Source: Devosia sp.
GTDB taxonomy: Bacteria; Pseudomonadota; Alphaproteobacteria; Rhizobiales; Devosiaceae
Assembly (NCBI RefSeq): GCF_017307495.1
Contig: NZ_JAFKHE010000021.1
Span: 1 to 64,000 of the forward strand
Direction: 5' to 3'
Length of the DNA: 64,000 nt
Under the pieces are notes generated by a model. That model saw only the letters and a list, made by a program, of their open reading frames with translations, was not told the origin of the DNA and searched no databases. Below, one piece after another: positions 37,000 through 44,531 of the stretch. A program made the translations under genes and the position numbers. How positions within the stretch are numbered: position 1 is the first letter of the stretch; each line of letters begins with the position of its first letter.

Positions 37000-37647
37000 A
37001 TGAAGGACAGCGCGCTGCGGCAGGACATTCTCGACGAGCTCGAGTTCGCGCCCAACATCGACGCCAACGACATCGGGGTCGCAGTCGAGGACGGCATCGT
37101 GACGCTGACCGGCCATGTCCCCAACTTCAGCCAGAAGCAAGCGGTGGAGCGGGCCGTGGCCCGGATCAAGGGGGTGCGCGCCATCGCCCAGGGCATCGAG
37201 GTGCGCTTCCCGACGAGCGAGAGCGACGCCGACGACGAGATCGCGCGGCGTGTTCTCGATACGCTCAAGTGGAGCACGCTGGTACCGGACGAGCGCGTGC
37301 AGGTGAAGGTGGAGGATGGCTGGGTGACGCTGTCCGGCAACCTCGAATGGAACTACCAGAAGGTGGGGGCGGCCGACGCCATCCGCCACATCGCCGGGGT
37401 GCGCGGGGTGAGCAACGCCATCGCGCTGGCGCCCAAGCCCGCCTCGGGCGACGTGAAGAAGCGCATCGAGGACGCGTTGCGGCGGCATGCCGAGGTCGAG
37501 GCCCACAACATCCGGGTCGAGGTGAGCGGCAACAAGGTAACGCTCACCGGCACGGTCCGGGCCCTGGCCGAGCGGTCGGCGGTCGAGGACGCCGCCTGGG
37601 CGACGCCCGGGGTCCATTCCATCGACGACCGCCTCATCGTCTCCTGA
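37000..37647 (+). CDS. Triple BON-domain protein
   Basis: The 215-residue protein has three BON repeats (about 2-68, 77-143 and 147-214) with the motifs EDGIVTLTGHV, EDGWVTLSGNL and SGNKVTLTGTV. There is no signal peptide. It is a paralogue of the protein at 11843-12493, matching repeat by repeat. GGAGG lies 5 nt before the ATG. It is divergent from ftsH and followed 16 nt later by the kinase-like gene. A role in envelope or osmotic stability during oxygen loss is inferred. Confidence 0.9.
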   Translation: MKDSALRQDILDELEFAPNIDANDIGVAVEDGIVTLTGHVPNFSQKQAVERAVARIKGVRAIAQGIEVRFPTSESDADDEIARRVLDTLKWSTLVPDERVQVKVEDGWVTLSGNLEWNYQKVGAADAIRHIAGVRGVSNAIALAPKPASGDVKKRIEDALRRHAEVEAHNIRVEVSGNKVTLTGTVRALAERSAVEDAAWATPGVHSIDDRLIVS

Positions 37648-37663
37648 CGCTTTCGGAAGGCCA

Positions 37664-38704
37664 ATGGTGATCGATGCTCCGCACAACCAGGGGACCGAGG
37701 TCGCGACCTGGGAGAAGGTCCGCTTCCTCAGTTCGCCCGAGGCCTATCCCGGCCATCCCGCGGTGACGGTGCTGGAGACCCACATGTCGTGGGTCTTCCT
37801 GGCCGGCGACCTGGTCTACAAGTTCAAGAAACCCGTCCGCTATCCGTTCCTCGACTTCACGTCGCTGGCCCGGCGTGAGCGCCACTGTGCCGCCGAGCTG
37901 AGGCTTAACCGGCGGCTGGCGCCGCGCGTCTATCGCCGGCTCGTTGCCCTGCGCCTCAAGCGAACGGGGGAACTCGCCCTGGGCGACAGCGGGGAGCCGG
38001 TCGAGTGGCTGGTCGAGATGGAGCGCCTGTCCGAAGGCGACATGCTCGATCGGCGGATCAAGGCAAACACCGTGTCGACCGAGGCCGTGGTGGCCATCGG
38101 GGACAAGCTGGGCCGGTTCTACGCCGCGGCGCGCTCCGAGCGGCGCCGGGGCCGCGCCTATCTCGAGCATCTCGTCACCGAGACCGCGGTCAATCGCAAG
38201 CTGCTGCTGCTCGAAGGCTGCCCGGTACGCCCGGGCCGCGCCGAGCCGCTCCTCGCCCGCGTCGAGAAGCTGCTCGAAGCGCACGCGCCGGCCATCGCCG
38301 CCCGGACCGCGGACGGCCTGATCGTCGAGGGGCACGGGGACCTGAGGCCGGAGCACGTGCATCTTGGGACCGAGCTCGACATCATCGACTGCCTCGAGTT
38401 CGACCGGACGATGCGCCTGCTCGACCCCTATGACGAGGTGAACTATCTCGGCCTCGAATGCGAATTCCTCGGGGCGGGCTGGATACGGCCAATCCTGCTC
38501 CAGGTGGTCGACGACCACCTCGGCGGCCACCGGCCCGCGCCTCGCCTGCTGGCGACCTATGGGGCGTTCCGCGCCGTGCTCAGGGCCCGCATCTGCGTCG
38601 CGCACCTGCTCGATCCCGAGCCGATGGAAGCGGAACGCTGGCCGGGCGAAGCCGAGCGCTACCTCGAGCTCGCCGAGCGGGAGTGCGCTACGGCAGAGGA
38701 TTGA
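37664..38704 (+). CDS. Aminoglycoside-phosphotransferase-like kinase (COG2187 type)
   Basis: The 346-residue protein begins with a helical part and a LVYKFKKPVRYPFLDF segment with a Lys in the position of the ATP-binding lysine. The catalytic loop reads EGHGDLRPEHVHL and the magnesium motif DCLEFDRTMR. It belongs to the APH-like fold without an obvious antibiotic role; homologues are often found next to stress and chaperone genes. The substrate is unknown. AAGG precedes the ATG. The last 17 bp overlap the convergent PRPP synthetase gene. Confidence 0.82.
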   Translation: MVIDAPHNQGTEVATWEKVRFLSSPEAYPGHPAVTVLETHMSWVFLAGDLVYKFKKPVRYPFLDFTSLARRERHCAAELRLNRRLAPRVYRRLVALRLKRTGELALGDSGEPVEWLVEMERLSEGDMLDRRIKANTVSTEAVVAIGDKLGRFYAAARSERRRGRAYLEHLVTETAVNRKLLLLEGCPVRPGRAEPLLARVEKLLEAHAPAIAARTADGLIVEGHGDLRPEHVHLGTELDIIDCLEFDRTMRLLDPYDEVNYLGLECEFLGAGWIRPILLQVVDDHLGGHRPAPRLLATYGAFRAVLRARICVAHLLDPEPMEAERWPGEAERYLELAERECATAED

Positions 38705-39650
38705 GCAGGCGGCGGATCGAGCCGCCGGCGTGCAGGCGCTGGATGGCGTCGGCCAGAAGCGGGGCGCAACTGACGATCTCGAGCTTGCCGAAGGCGCCCG
38801 GCTCGAACGACAGCGGCACGCTGTCCGACACGGTGACGGTGTCGATCTCGGGGGCGAACAGGACCTCCGACGTGGTGGTCATCAGTCCATGCGTCGCCAT
38901 CGCGTGAACATGGCGGGCGCCGCGCTCGCGGCAGGCCTTGGCGGCACGCACCATCGTGCCGCCGCTGGCGATCATGTCGTCGAAGACGAAGACCTCGGCG
39001 CCCTCGACATCGCCGGCGAAGAGTTCGCCGGTGACGACGTCGCCGCTGCGGTGCTTCTCCATCATCGCGAGGCCGACCGGAGCGTGCGCGTGGGCGGCAT
39101 AGGCCTCCTGCAACAGCCCGACGCGGCGCATGCCACCGGTATCGGGGGACAGCAGCACTACGCGCCCGCCGCGCGCGAGCGCCTCGATCCTGGGCAGGAA
39201 GGCATTCCGCAGGCTGAGCAGCGTGCTGTGCCGGAAGCCGTTCTGGAAGGCGGCGACGTTGTGGACGTCGACCGTGACGACCATGTCGGTGCCCACCGCG
39301 TCGAACAGCTGCGCGACATAGCGGGAAGTGACCGGGTCGCGCGGCTTGGTCTGCTGGTCCTTGCGCATGAAGGCGAGGTAGGGCGTCACCGCCGTGACGC
39401 GGGCCGCGCCGTTCTCCTTGCAGGTGGCGATGAAGAACAGCAGCCGGGTCAGCCGGTCGGCGGCCGATTGCCCGCCGCCATGCAGGGTGTGGAGAACGAA
39501 GACGTCCTCGCCGCGGACGCTGACCAGCGGGCGCGACTTGTGCTCGCCATCGGAGAATTCCCGCTCCTCCAGGGCGTCGAGCTCGACGTTCAGCGAGGAC
39601 GCGACGGCGGCGCCCAGGCGGTCCGATCCACGTAAGGCGAACAAGCGCAT
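38688..39650 (-). CDS. Ribose-phosphate pyrophosphokinase-like protein
   Basis: The 320-residue protein follows the PRPP synthetase layout: FALRGSDRLG at the start, REFSDGE, PYLAFMRKDQQTKPRDPVTS (flexible-loop region), VDVHN (metal) and the PRPP-binding loop VFVFDDMIASGGTM. It makes PRPP from ribose-5-phosphate and ATP for nucleotide, His and NAD synthesis. It is shorter and more divergent than the usual housekeeping enzyme, so it is probably a second copy tied to the FNR programme; a different phosphate acceptor cannot be excluded. The ATG at 39650 is 21 nt from the predicted transcript start. Confidence 0.85.
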   Translation of the reverse strand: MRLFALRGSDRLGAAVASSLNVELDALEEREFSDGEHKSRPLVSVRGEDVFVLHTLHGGGQSAADRLTRLLFFIATCKENGAARVTAVTPYLAFMRKDQQTKPRDPVTSRYVAQLFDAVGTDMVVTVDVHNVAAFQNGFRHSTLLSLRNAFLPRIEALARGGRVVLLSPDTGGMRRVGLLQEAYAAHAHAPVGLAMMEKHRSGDVVTGELFAGDVEGAEVFVFDDMIASGGTMVRAAKACRERGARHVHAMATHGLMTTTSEVLFAPEIDTVTVSDSVPLSFEPGAFGKLEIVSCAPLLADAIQRLHAGGSIRRLLNPLP

Positions 39651-39705
39651 GGCATTTGCTCCACGATGCTGGCGGGCACCATGCGCGACCGGCCGCGCGG
39701 CCGCG

Positions 39706-39719
39706 TTGACGCGGATCAA
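39706..39719 (-). promoter_or_regulatory. FNR/FixK box for PRPP synthetase-like gene
   Basis: TTGAC-GCGG-ATCAA. The predicted start is near 39671, with a 21-nt leader; CATGGT lies at about -10. Confidence 0.8.
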
Positions 39720-39731
39720 GCCGACATCCGT

Positions 39732-39745
39732 TTGACCGGTGTCAA
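39732..39745 (+). promoter_or_regulatory. FNR/FixK box for DUF2267/USP operon
   Basis: TTGAC-CGGT-GTCAA. The predicted start is near 39780, with an 18-nt leader that just contains GGGAGG before the ATG at 39798. Confidence 0.8.
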
Positions 39746-39797
39746 AGGCCGCGCCGGCCGAACCCCTAGGCTGGCGGCATCAGAACGGGAGGTTCCC

Positions 39798-40238
39798 ATG
39801 TCCGTCGGCATCTCAGTACTGGATGGCGCCCCGCAGCAGGCCGGGATCTGGATCGACGAGGTCGACCAGGCAGCGCGCTGCGACGACAGGCAGCACGCCT
39901 ACCGCCTGCTCCGCGCGACGTTGCATGCGCTGCGCGACTGGGTCGAACCGAACCAGGCCGCCGATCTAGGCGCCCAGCTGCCGGTGCTGATCCGGGGCAT
40001 CTATTACGAGGGATGGAACCCCTCGAGCACGCCGAAACACCCGCACGGCAAGGATGAGTTCGTCGCCGCGGTGCAGGCGAACTTCTCCCGCGACCCGCTG
40101 CACAATGCGGACATGCAGATCGCGGCGGTCCTTTCCGTGCTCAACCGGCATGTCTCCCCCGGACAGGTCGAGCAGATGCGCAATGCCCTGCAGAAGCCGC
40201 TCCGCGCCCTGTGGCCGGAGCCGACGGACAACACCTGA
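39798..40238 (+). CDS. DUF2267 family protein
   Basis: The 146-residue helical protein contains AYRLLRATLHALRDWVEPNQAADLGAQLPVLIRGIYYEGW, the hallmark of DUF2267. This family often lies beside universal stress and heat-shock genes and has no assigned function. No membrane segment or cofactor motif is visible. GGGAGG precedes the ATG. The USP gene follows after 11 nt, so both are probably in one operon. Confidence 0.85.
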   Translation: MSVGISVLDGAPQQAGIWIDEVDQAARCDDRQHAYRLLRATLHALRDWVEPNQAADLGAQLPVLIRGIYYEGWNPSSTPKHPHGKDEFVAAVQANFSRDPLHNADMQIAAVLSVLNRHVSPGQVEQMRNALQKPLRALWPEPTDNT

Positions 40239-40249
40239 GGCAACTCCAG

Positions 40250-41077
40250 ATGGAAATTCGCGAAATCCTCGTGCACCTCGACATCGACCAATTCTCGCCG
40301 GCGCTGGTCGATTGCGCCGTCGACCTGGCCCACCGCTTCAAGGCCGCGCTGGTCGGGCATTCGGCCGCCGAACCCGCCACCATCGGCGCCGGGTATGACG
40401 GGGCTGCCGCCGTTGCCGTGTACTACGAGCACGAGCAGCGGGCGATCGAAAGCCGTCTCGAGGATCTGGAGCGCCAGTTCCGCAGCGCGGTGCCGAGCGA
40501 CATCCAGGTCACCTGGCGCGGCCGCACCGCGCAGCCCAATGCCAGCGCCGCCATGACGGCCCGGTGCGCCGACCTGATCGTCACCGGCTCCAATTTCGGC
40601 GCGCGCAATCCCAACCCGCAGCGCTCGATCGACACCGGCGAGCTGCTGGTGAAGGCCGGGCGTCCGGTGCTGATCGCGGGCATGGGGCTCGAGCGGATCG
40701 CGGCGGACACCGTCATCGTCGGCTGGAAGGACAGCCGGGAGGCGCGCCGCGCCGTGGTCGACGCGCTGCCGTTCCTCAAGACGGCGAAGCAGGTCACGGT
40801 GGCGACGATCCACGAGGGCGACTTCGCCGACGAAAAGACCAGCCTCGACGATGTCCTCGCCTGGATGCGCCGCCATGGCATCGAGCCCAGGGGCGACGTG
40901 CAGCCGGCGACGGCCGGCGGCGCAGCAGAAACGCTCGAGGCACTGGCCAAGGAGCGCGGCGCGGACCTCATCGTCACCGGCGGCTATGGCCACGGCCGGA
41001 TGCGCGAGTGGCTGTTCGGCGGCATGACCCGCGACCTGCTAAGCGACAGGACCGTGCACCGCTTCATGTCGAACTAG
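40250..41077 (+). CDS. Universal stress protein, two-domain
   Basis: The 275-residue tandem USP has MEIREILVHLDIDQ at the start of the first domain and ADTVIVGWKDSREARRAV at the start of the second. The C-terminal ATP-binding signature is GGYGHGRMREWLFGGMTRDLL. It resembles the proteins at 12631-13464 and 52668-53495. The start chosen is the ATG at 40250, just after the DUF2267 stop. A strong hairpin follows the gene. Confidence 0.88.
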   Translation: MEIREILVHLDIDQFSPALVDCAVDLAHRFKAALVGHSAAEPATIGAGYDGAAAVAVYYEHEQRAIESRLEDLERQFRSAVPSDIQVTWRGRTAQPNASAAMTARCADLIVTGSNFGARNPNPQRSIDTGELLVKAGRPVLIAGMGLERIAADTVIVGWKDSREARRAVVDALPFLKTAKQVTVATIHEGDFADEKTSLDDVLAWMRRHGIEPRGDVQPATAGGAAETLEALAKERGADLIVTGGYGHGRMREWLFGGMTRDLLSDRTVHRFMSN

Positions 41078-41085
41078 AGAGCTGC

Positions 41086-41127
41086 AAGGGCGCTGTCGGT
41101 CTGGTTTGCGCGTACGACAGCGCCCTT
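41086..41127. terminator. Bidirectional hairpin terminator
   Basis: AAGGGCGCTGTCG (41086-41098) pairs perfectly over 13 bp with CGACAGCGCCCTT (41115-41127) around a 16-nt loop. It sits between the convergent USP and VOC genes; the right arm touches the VOC stop codon. AA before and TT after serve as very short U-tracts for either strand. Confidence 0.75.
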
Positions 41128-41525
41128 CAGGGGCTCGCACCGGCCGGCGGCCCGGCCCACTGGCTGGCCGGATCGGCCTCGAGTACGGCCATCACGTTGC
41201 CCTCGGTGTCCTTGAAGGTCACCAGTTGGCCAACGCCGGGAATGGCGGTCTTGGGGATGACGATGGAGCCGCCGGCTTCCACGATGGTATTCGCGGCGGC
41301 ATCGGCATCGGCGACATCGATGGTGGGCACCGTCCTCTGCCAGGGCTCGCTCCGCTGTCCGATACCGGCGCCGAGCGCCGTCGGGTCGGCGGGATCGACG
41401 GCGACCAGCCAGTACGGCATCGGCCCGGGCAGCCTGGTGACGACCCAGCCAAAGGCCTGCCGATAGAATTCGGCCGCCCGCTCCGGATTGTCTGCTGCAA
41501 TGTCGATGTGGACAAACCTGGGCAT
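41127..41525 (-). CDS. VOC/glyoxalase-fold protein
   Basis: The 132-residue protein starts with the glyoxalase pattern FVHIDIAADNPERAAEFYRQAFGW and ends with LVTFKDTEGNVMAVLEAD, giving the two beta-alpha-beta modules of a VOC domain. Candidate metal ligands are H7 and the C-terminal Glu. The substrate is unknown; detoxification of a reactive aldehyde during fermentation is possible but unproven. GGGGAGG precedes the ATG. It shares an FNR box with the divergent HPF gene. Confidence 0.82.
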   Translation of the reverse strand: MPRFVHIDIAADNPERAAEFYRQAFGWVVTRLPGPMPYWLVAVDPADPTALGAGIGQRSEPWQRTVPTIDVADADAAANTIVEAGGSIVIPKTAIPGVGQLVTFKDTEGNVMAVLEADPASQWAGPPAGASP

Positions 41526-41582
41526 CGTGTCCTCCCCGTTTGGAACAGGCCCGCACGATGGCAGCCATCGCCGACGGCGCGT

Positions 41583-41596
41583 TTGACCGGGATCAA
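41583..41596. promoter_or_regulatory. Shared divergent FNR/FixK box (VOC / HPF)
   Basis: TTGAC-CGGG-ATCAA. Minus start near 41548 (23-nt leader to VOC). Plus start near 41631, which excludes the ATG at 41619 and supports the ATG at 41679 for HPF. Confidence 0.8.
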
Positions 41597-41678
41597 AGGC
41601 CCGGCGACTGGGCGGCGCATGTTCATCTCGATCGAAGGCCGCCATGCGACGGCAGGATTGGCGCAGGGAACGAACGAA

Positions 41679-42245
41679 ATGCAGGTCCCGACCGAAATCG
41701 TCTTTCAGAACTGCGAGCCCTCCGAGACGTTGCGCGCGGAAGTCGAACGGCAGGTGGCGCGCCTCGAGAAGTTCAGCGGGCGCATCACCAGCTGCCGGGT
41801 GGTGATCCGCGCCCCGGAGACGCGCCATCGCCACGGCGACGCCTACAGGATCGAGCTGCGGATCGCGCTGCCGGCGCACCAGGACGTCGTGGTCAATCGC
41901 ACCCATGGCGACGAGGAAGAGGACGAACACCCGCTCGTTGCCGTGTCCAAGGCCTTCGCCGCCGCGCAGCGGCAGATCGAGGACGCCATGCGCGAGATGC
42001 GCGGCGACATCAAGGAGCACGTGGCGCCCGACCACGGCCGCGTGGCCCGTTTCGTCGCCGGGGAGGACTACGGCTTCATCGAGGCATCCGATGGGCGCGA
42101 ACTCTACTTCCATCGCAATGCCGTGCTGAACAACGCGTTCAACTCGCTGGCCGTCGGTGACGAGGTCCGCTTCGTGGAGAGCGAGGGCGAGAAGGGCCCG
42201 CAGGCGAGCAGCGTGAGGCCGATCGGCAAGCACCACCTCACCTGA
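41679..42245 (+). CDS. Ribosome hibernation factor (HPF/RaiA) fused to a cold-shock domain
   Basis: The 188-residue protein has an S30AE/HPF-type domain (residues 1-105), which binds the 30S decoding region and silences ribosomes. Instead of the usual long-HPF dimerisation domain, residues 119-183 form a cold-shock OB-fold: GRVARFVAGEDYGFIEA (RNP1-like) and ELYFHRNAV (RNP2-like). It may join ribosome hibernation to RNA binding. AGGGAA supports the ATG at 41679. It is co-transcribed with the phosphoribosyltransferase 11 nt downstream. Confidence 0.87.
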   Translation: MQVPTEIVFQNCEPSETLRAEVERQVARLEKFSGRITSCRVVIRAPETRHRHGDAYRIELRIALPAHQDVVVNRTHGDEEEDEHPLVAVSKAFAAAQRQIEDAMREMRGDIKEHVAPDHGRVARFVAGEDYGFIEASDGRELYFHRNAVLNNAFNSLAVGDEVRFVESEGEKGPQASSVRPIGKHHLT

Positions 42246-42256
42246 AGGGGCCGGCG

Positions 42257-42907
42257 ATGAGCTTCAGGGACCGCAAGGACGCAGGACGCCGCCTCGCCGC
42301 AGTGCTGATGCGCTACCGGGACGAGCGGCCGATCATCCTCGCGCTGCCGCGCGGCGGCGTGCCGGTCGCCGCCGAGGTCGCCGAGGCCCTCGATGCGCCG
42401 CTCGACCTGCTCATCGTGCGCAAGATCGGCGTGCCGCAGCAGCCCGAACTCGCCGCCGGCGCCGTGGTCGACGACACGAAGCCCATCGTCGTGCGCAACG
42501 AGGACGTCATCCGCATGGCCGGTGTATCCGAAGCGGATTTCGAGCGCGTCAGGACGGCCGAAGTCGCCGAGATCGGCCGCCGCCGCTCGCGCTATCTCGG
42601 CGACCGACCGCATCCGGAATTGAAGGATCGCACGGTGATCGTCATCGATGACGGCATCGCCACGGGGGCGACGGCGCGCGCGGCACTCGAGGCCCTGCGA
42701 CGGCGCCATCCGCGCCTGCTGGTGCTGGCGACCCCGGTCGCGCCCACCGACACGCTCGAGATGCTCGGCAAGCAGGCGGACCGGGTCGAATGCCTCGAGT
42801 CGCACACGATCTTCGGCGCCATCGGCAACTTCTATGACGACTTCCGCCAGGTCTCCGACGAAGAGGTGATCTCGGCCCTGTCGCGGATCGGCCCCAAACG
42901 CAGCTGA
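42257..42907 (+). CDS. Phosphoribosyltransferase-domain protein (COG1926 type)
   Basis: The 216-residue protein has a PRTase fold with the PRPP-binding loop VIVIDDGIATGATARAAL, ALPRGGVPVAAEVAEAL at the start, and VRKIGVPQQPELAAGAV. COG1926 members have no firm substrate and often sit with stress proteins. Together with the PRPP synthetase-like gene nearby it suggests salvage or remodelling of nucleotides in resting cells, which is inference. It lies in the HPF transcription unit. Confidence 0.85.
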   Translation: MSFRDRKDAGRRLAAVLMRYRDERPIILALPRGGVPVAAEVAEALDAPLDLLIVRKIGVPQQPELAAGAVVDDTKPIVVRNEDVIRMAGVSEADFERVRTAEVAEIGRRRSRYLGDRPHPELKDRTVIVIDDGIATGATARAALEALRRRHPRLLVLATPVAPTDTLEMLGKQADRVECLESHTIFGAIGNFYDDFRQVSDEEVISALSRIGPKRS

Positions 42908-42925
42908 GGCCTCGCCGCCGGCTGC

Positions 42926-42939
42926 TTGACATGCATCAA
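42926..42939 (+). promoter_or_regulatory. FNR/FixK box for single-domain USP-like protein
   Basis: TTGAC-ATGC-ATCAA. The predicted start is near 42974, with a 22-nt leader to the ATG at 42996. Confidence 0.8.
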
Positions 42940-42995
42940 GCCGGGCAGCGCGGCAGCGTGCTCAGTGGCGTGGTCGACTTGCACTGGAGGTCAAG

Positions 42996-43523
42996 ATGAA
43001 CAACATCCTCGTCGCCACCGACGGCTCAGTCATGTCGAGCCGGGCCCTGGGCAAGGCTATCGAGCTCGCTCGGCAGTCCGGCGCCAGGCTGACGATCGTG
43101 AACGTTCTCGACATTCTACCCGTGGGCCCGTCGTTCCGCCGCTTCGCGCAGACCGAGCTGCGCGGCGGCACGGCGACGACGCTGGCGCCCATGCCGATCC
43201 GCCTGCCCGGAACGCTCGGCCTCGACACCACGGAGTCCCTCGAGACCCTGGACCAGCAATCACGCGCCGTGGCGCAGCTGGTCTCCGACCGCGTCCTGCT
43301 CGAGGCCAAGGCGGTGGCAGAGGCAGCGGGGCTGACCGGTGTCGAGACCGTCTCGGCCGACGGAGACCCGGCGCAGCAGATCGTCGCGACCGCCAGGTCG
43401 ATCGGCGCCGATCTCGTGGTGGTGGGGCGCCGCGGCCTCGGCGGACTGGACGAGATCCTGCTCGGCAGCGTGTCGCAGAAGGTCCTGCATCGCTCGCCGA
43501 CGGACGTCTATATCGCGGCCTGA
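42996..43523 (+). CDS. Universal stress protein, single domain
   Basis: The 175-residue protein starts MNNILVATDGSVMSSRAL and ends with GRRGLGGLDEILLGSVSQKVLHRSPTDV, the classical ATP-binding USP signature. An insertion of about 40 residues (SFRRFAQTELRGG...) sits between the first strand and the central helix. GGAGG precedes the ATG. It is the only single-domain USP of the four and has its own box. Confidence 0.9.
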   Translation: MNNILVATDGSVMSSRALGKAIELARQSGARLTIVNVLDILPVGPSFRRFAQTELRGGTATTLAPMPIRLPGTLGLDTTESLETLDQQSRAVAQLVSDRVLLEAKAVAEAAGLTGVETVSADGDPAQQIVATARSIGADLVVVGRRGLGGLDEILLGSVSQKVLHRSPTDVYIAA

Positions 43524-43626
43524 CCCGACGGCACGCTGTGCCGGCGCCAGCTTCGCCGGGCGCCGGGGCCATGCTAGACCTGTGCCCGCGCCGCGACAGC
43601 TGCGGTGCCGGCATCGGCGGGTTGAC

Positions 43627-44418
43627 ATGGCAGACGCACAGATACGTTTTTCCGACGGCGCCAGCTACGACGCGATGATGGGCGCCTGGAGCCGGAGCGT
43701 GGGCGAGATCTTCCTCGACTGGCTGCGGCCGCCCGGAGGGGCCGACTGGATCGATGTCGGCTGCGGCAGCGGCGCGTTCTCGAGCCTTGTCATCGAGCGC
43801 CAGGCCCCCCGATCCATCCTCGGCATCGATCCATCGGAAGCCCAGATCGACTTCGCCCGGCAGAGGGGGCTGGGACCCCTCGTTCGCTTCGAGCGCGGCG
43901 ATGCGATGCAGTTGCGGCTGGCCGACCGCTCCGTGGACGTCGCCGTGGCGGCGCTCGTCGTGCACTTCATGCCGGAGCCGGCGACCGGCGTCGCCGAGAT
44001 GGCGCGGGTCACGCGCCCGGGCGGCCTCGTCGCGGCCTATGCCTGGGACCTGGCGGGCGGAGGCTTTCCCTACCAGGCCGCACACGAGGCGATGCGCGAT
44101 TTCGGGCTCCGGGCTCCCGATCCGCCGCATCCCGAGGCGGCCAATGCCGACGAACTGCTGCGGCTGTGGACGGGCACCGGCCTTGCCGGCGTCGCGCAGC
44201 GCCAGATCCACGTCACCCGAAGGTTCATCGACTTCGACGACTACTGGCTGATGGCCACGCGCTCGCGGCGCATTGCCGAGGTCGTCGAGCGGCTCGATGC
44301 GCAGGCCAGGTCGAAACTCATGGAAGCGACCAGGGCGAGCGTGCCCTCGGCCCCTGACGGCAGCGTCACGCCCGCAGCGCGCGCCAATGCAATCCTGGGC
44401 CGCGTGCCGGCGCCGTAG
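43627..44418 (+). CDS. SAM-dependent methyltransferase
   Basis: The 263-residue class I methyltransferase has motif I WIDVGCGSGAFS, GIDPSEAQIDFAR (acidic ribose-binding strand), the FERGDAMQL motif and VTRPGGLV. It resembles UbiE/type-11 methyltransferases. The substrate is unknown. It lies 103 nt after the USP gene. No clear FNR box precedes it, so it may be read through from upstream. Confidence 0.85.
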   Translation: MADAQIRFSDGASYDAMMGAWSRSVGEIFLDWLRPPGGADWIDVGCGSGAFSSLVIERQAPRSILGIDPSEAQIDFARQRGLGPLVRFERGDAMQLRLADRSVDVAVAALVVHFMPEPATGVAEMARVTRPGGLVAAYAWDLAGGGFPYQAAHEAMRDFGLRAPDPPHPEAANADELLRLWTGTGLAGVAQRQIHVTRRFIDFDDYWLMATRSRRIAEVVERLDAQARSKLMEATRASVPSAPDGSVTPAARANAILGRVPAP

Positions 44419-44461
44419 TCCATCCTGGAGCCGGCACGACGTCGGCGCCGCCGCCAATACA

Positions 44462-44475
44462 TTGACCCGCATCAA
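44462..44475 (+). promoter_or_regulatory. FNR/FixK box for P1B-type ATPase
   Basis: TTGAC-CCGC-ATCAA. The predicted start is near 44510, so the GTG at 44502 is unlikely and the ATG at 44532 (22-nt leader) is preferred. Confidence 0.78.
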
Positions 44476-44531
44476 GGAACGAGCGGCCCGGACTTGCTGC
44501 TGTGTCCATCGCCAACAATTGGAAACCCATC

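Noticed and set aside
37664..38704. Antibiotic resistance role for the aminoglycoside-phosphotransferase-like gene
   Set aside because: It matches the broad COG2187 kinase-like family, not a known resistance enzyme, and sits with stress genes.
43618..43640. TTGACATGGCAGA before the methyltransferase gene as another FNR box
   Set aside because: There is no TCAA half at the right distance, and the TTGAC touches the start codon.
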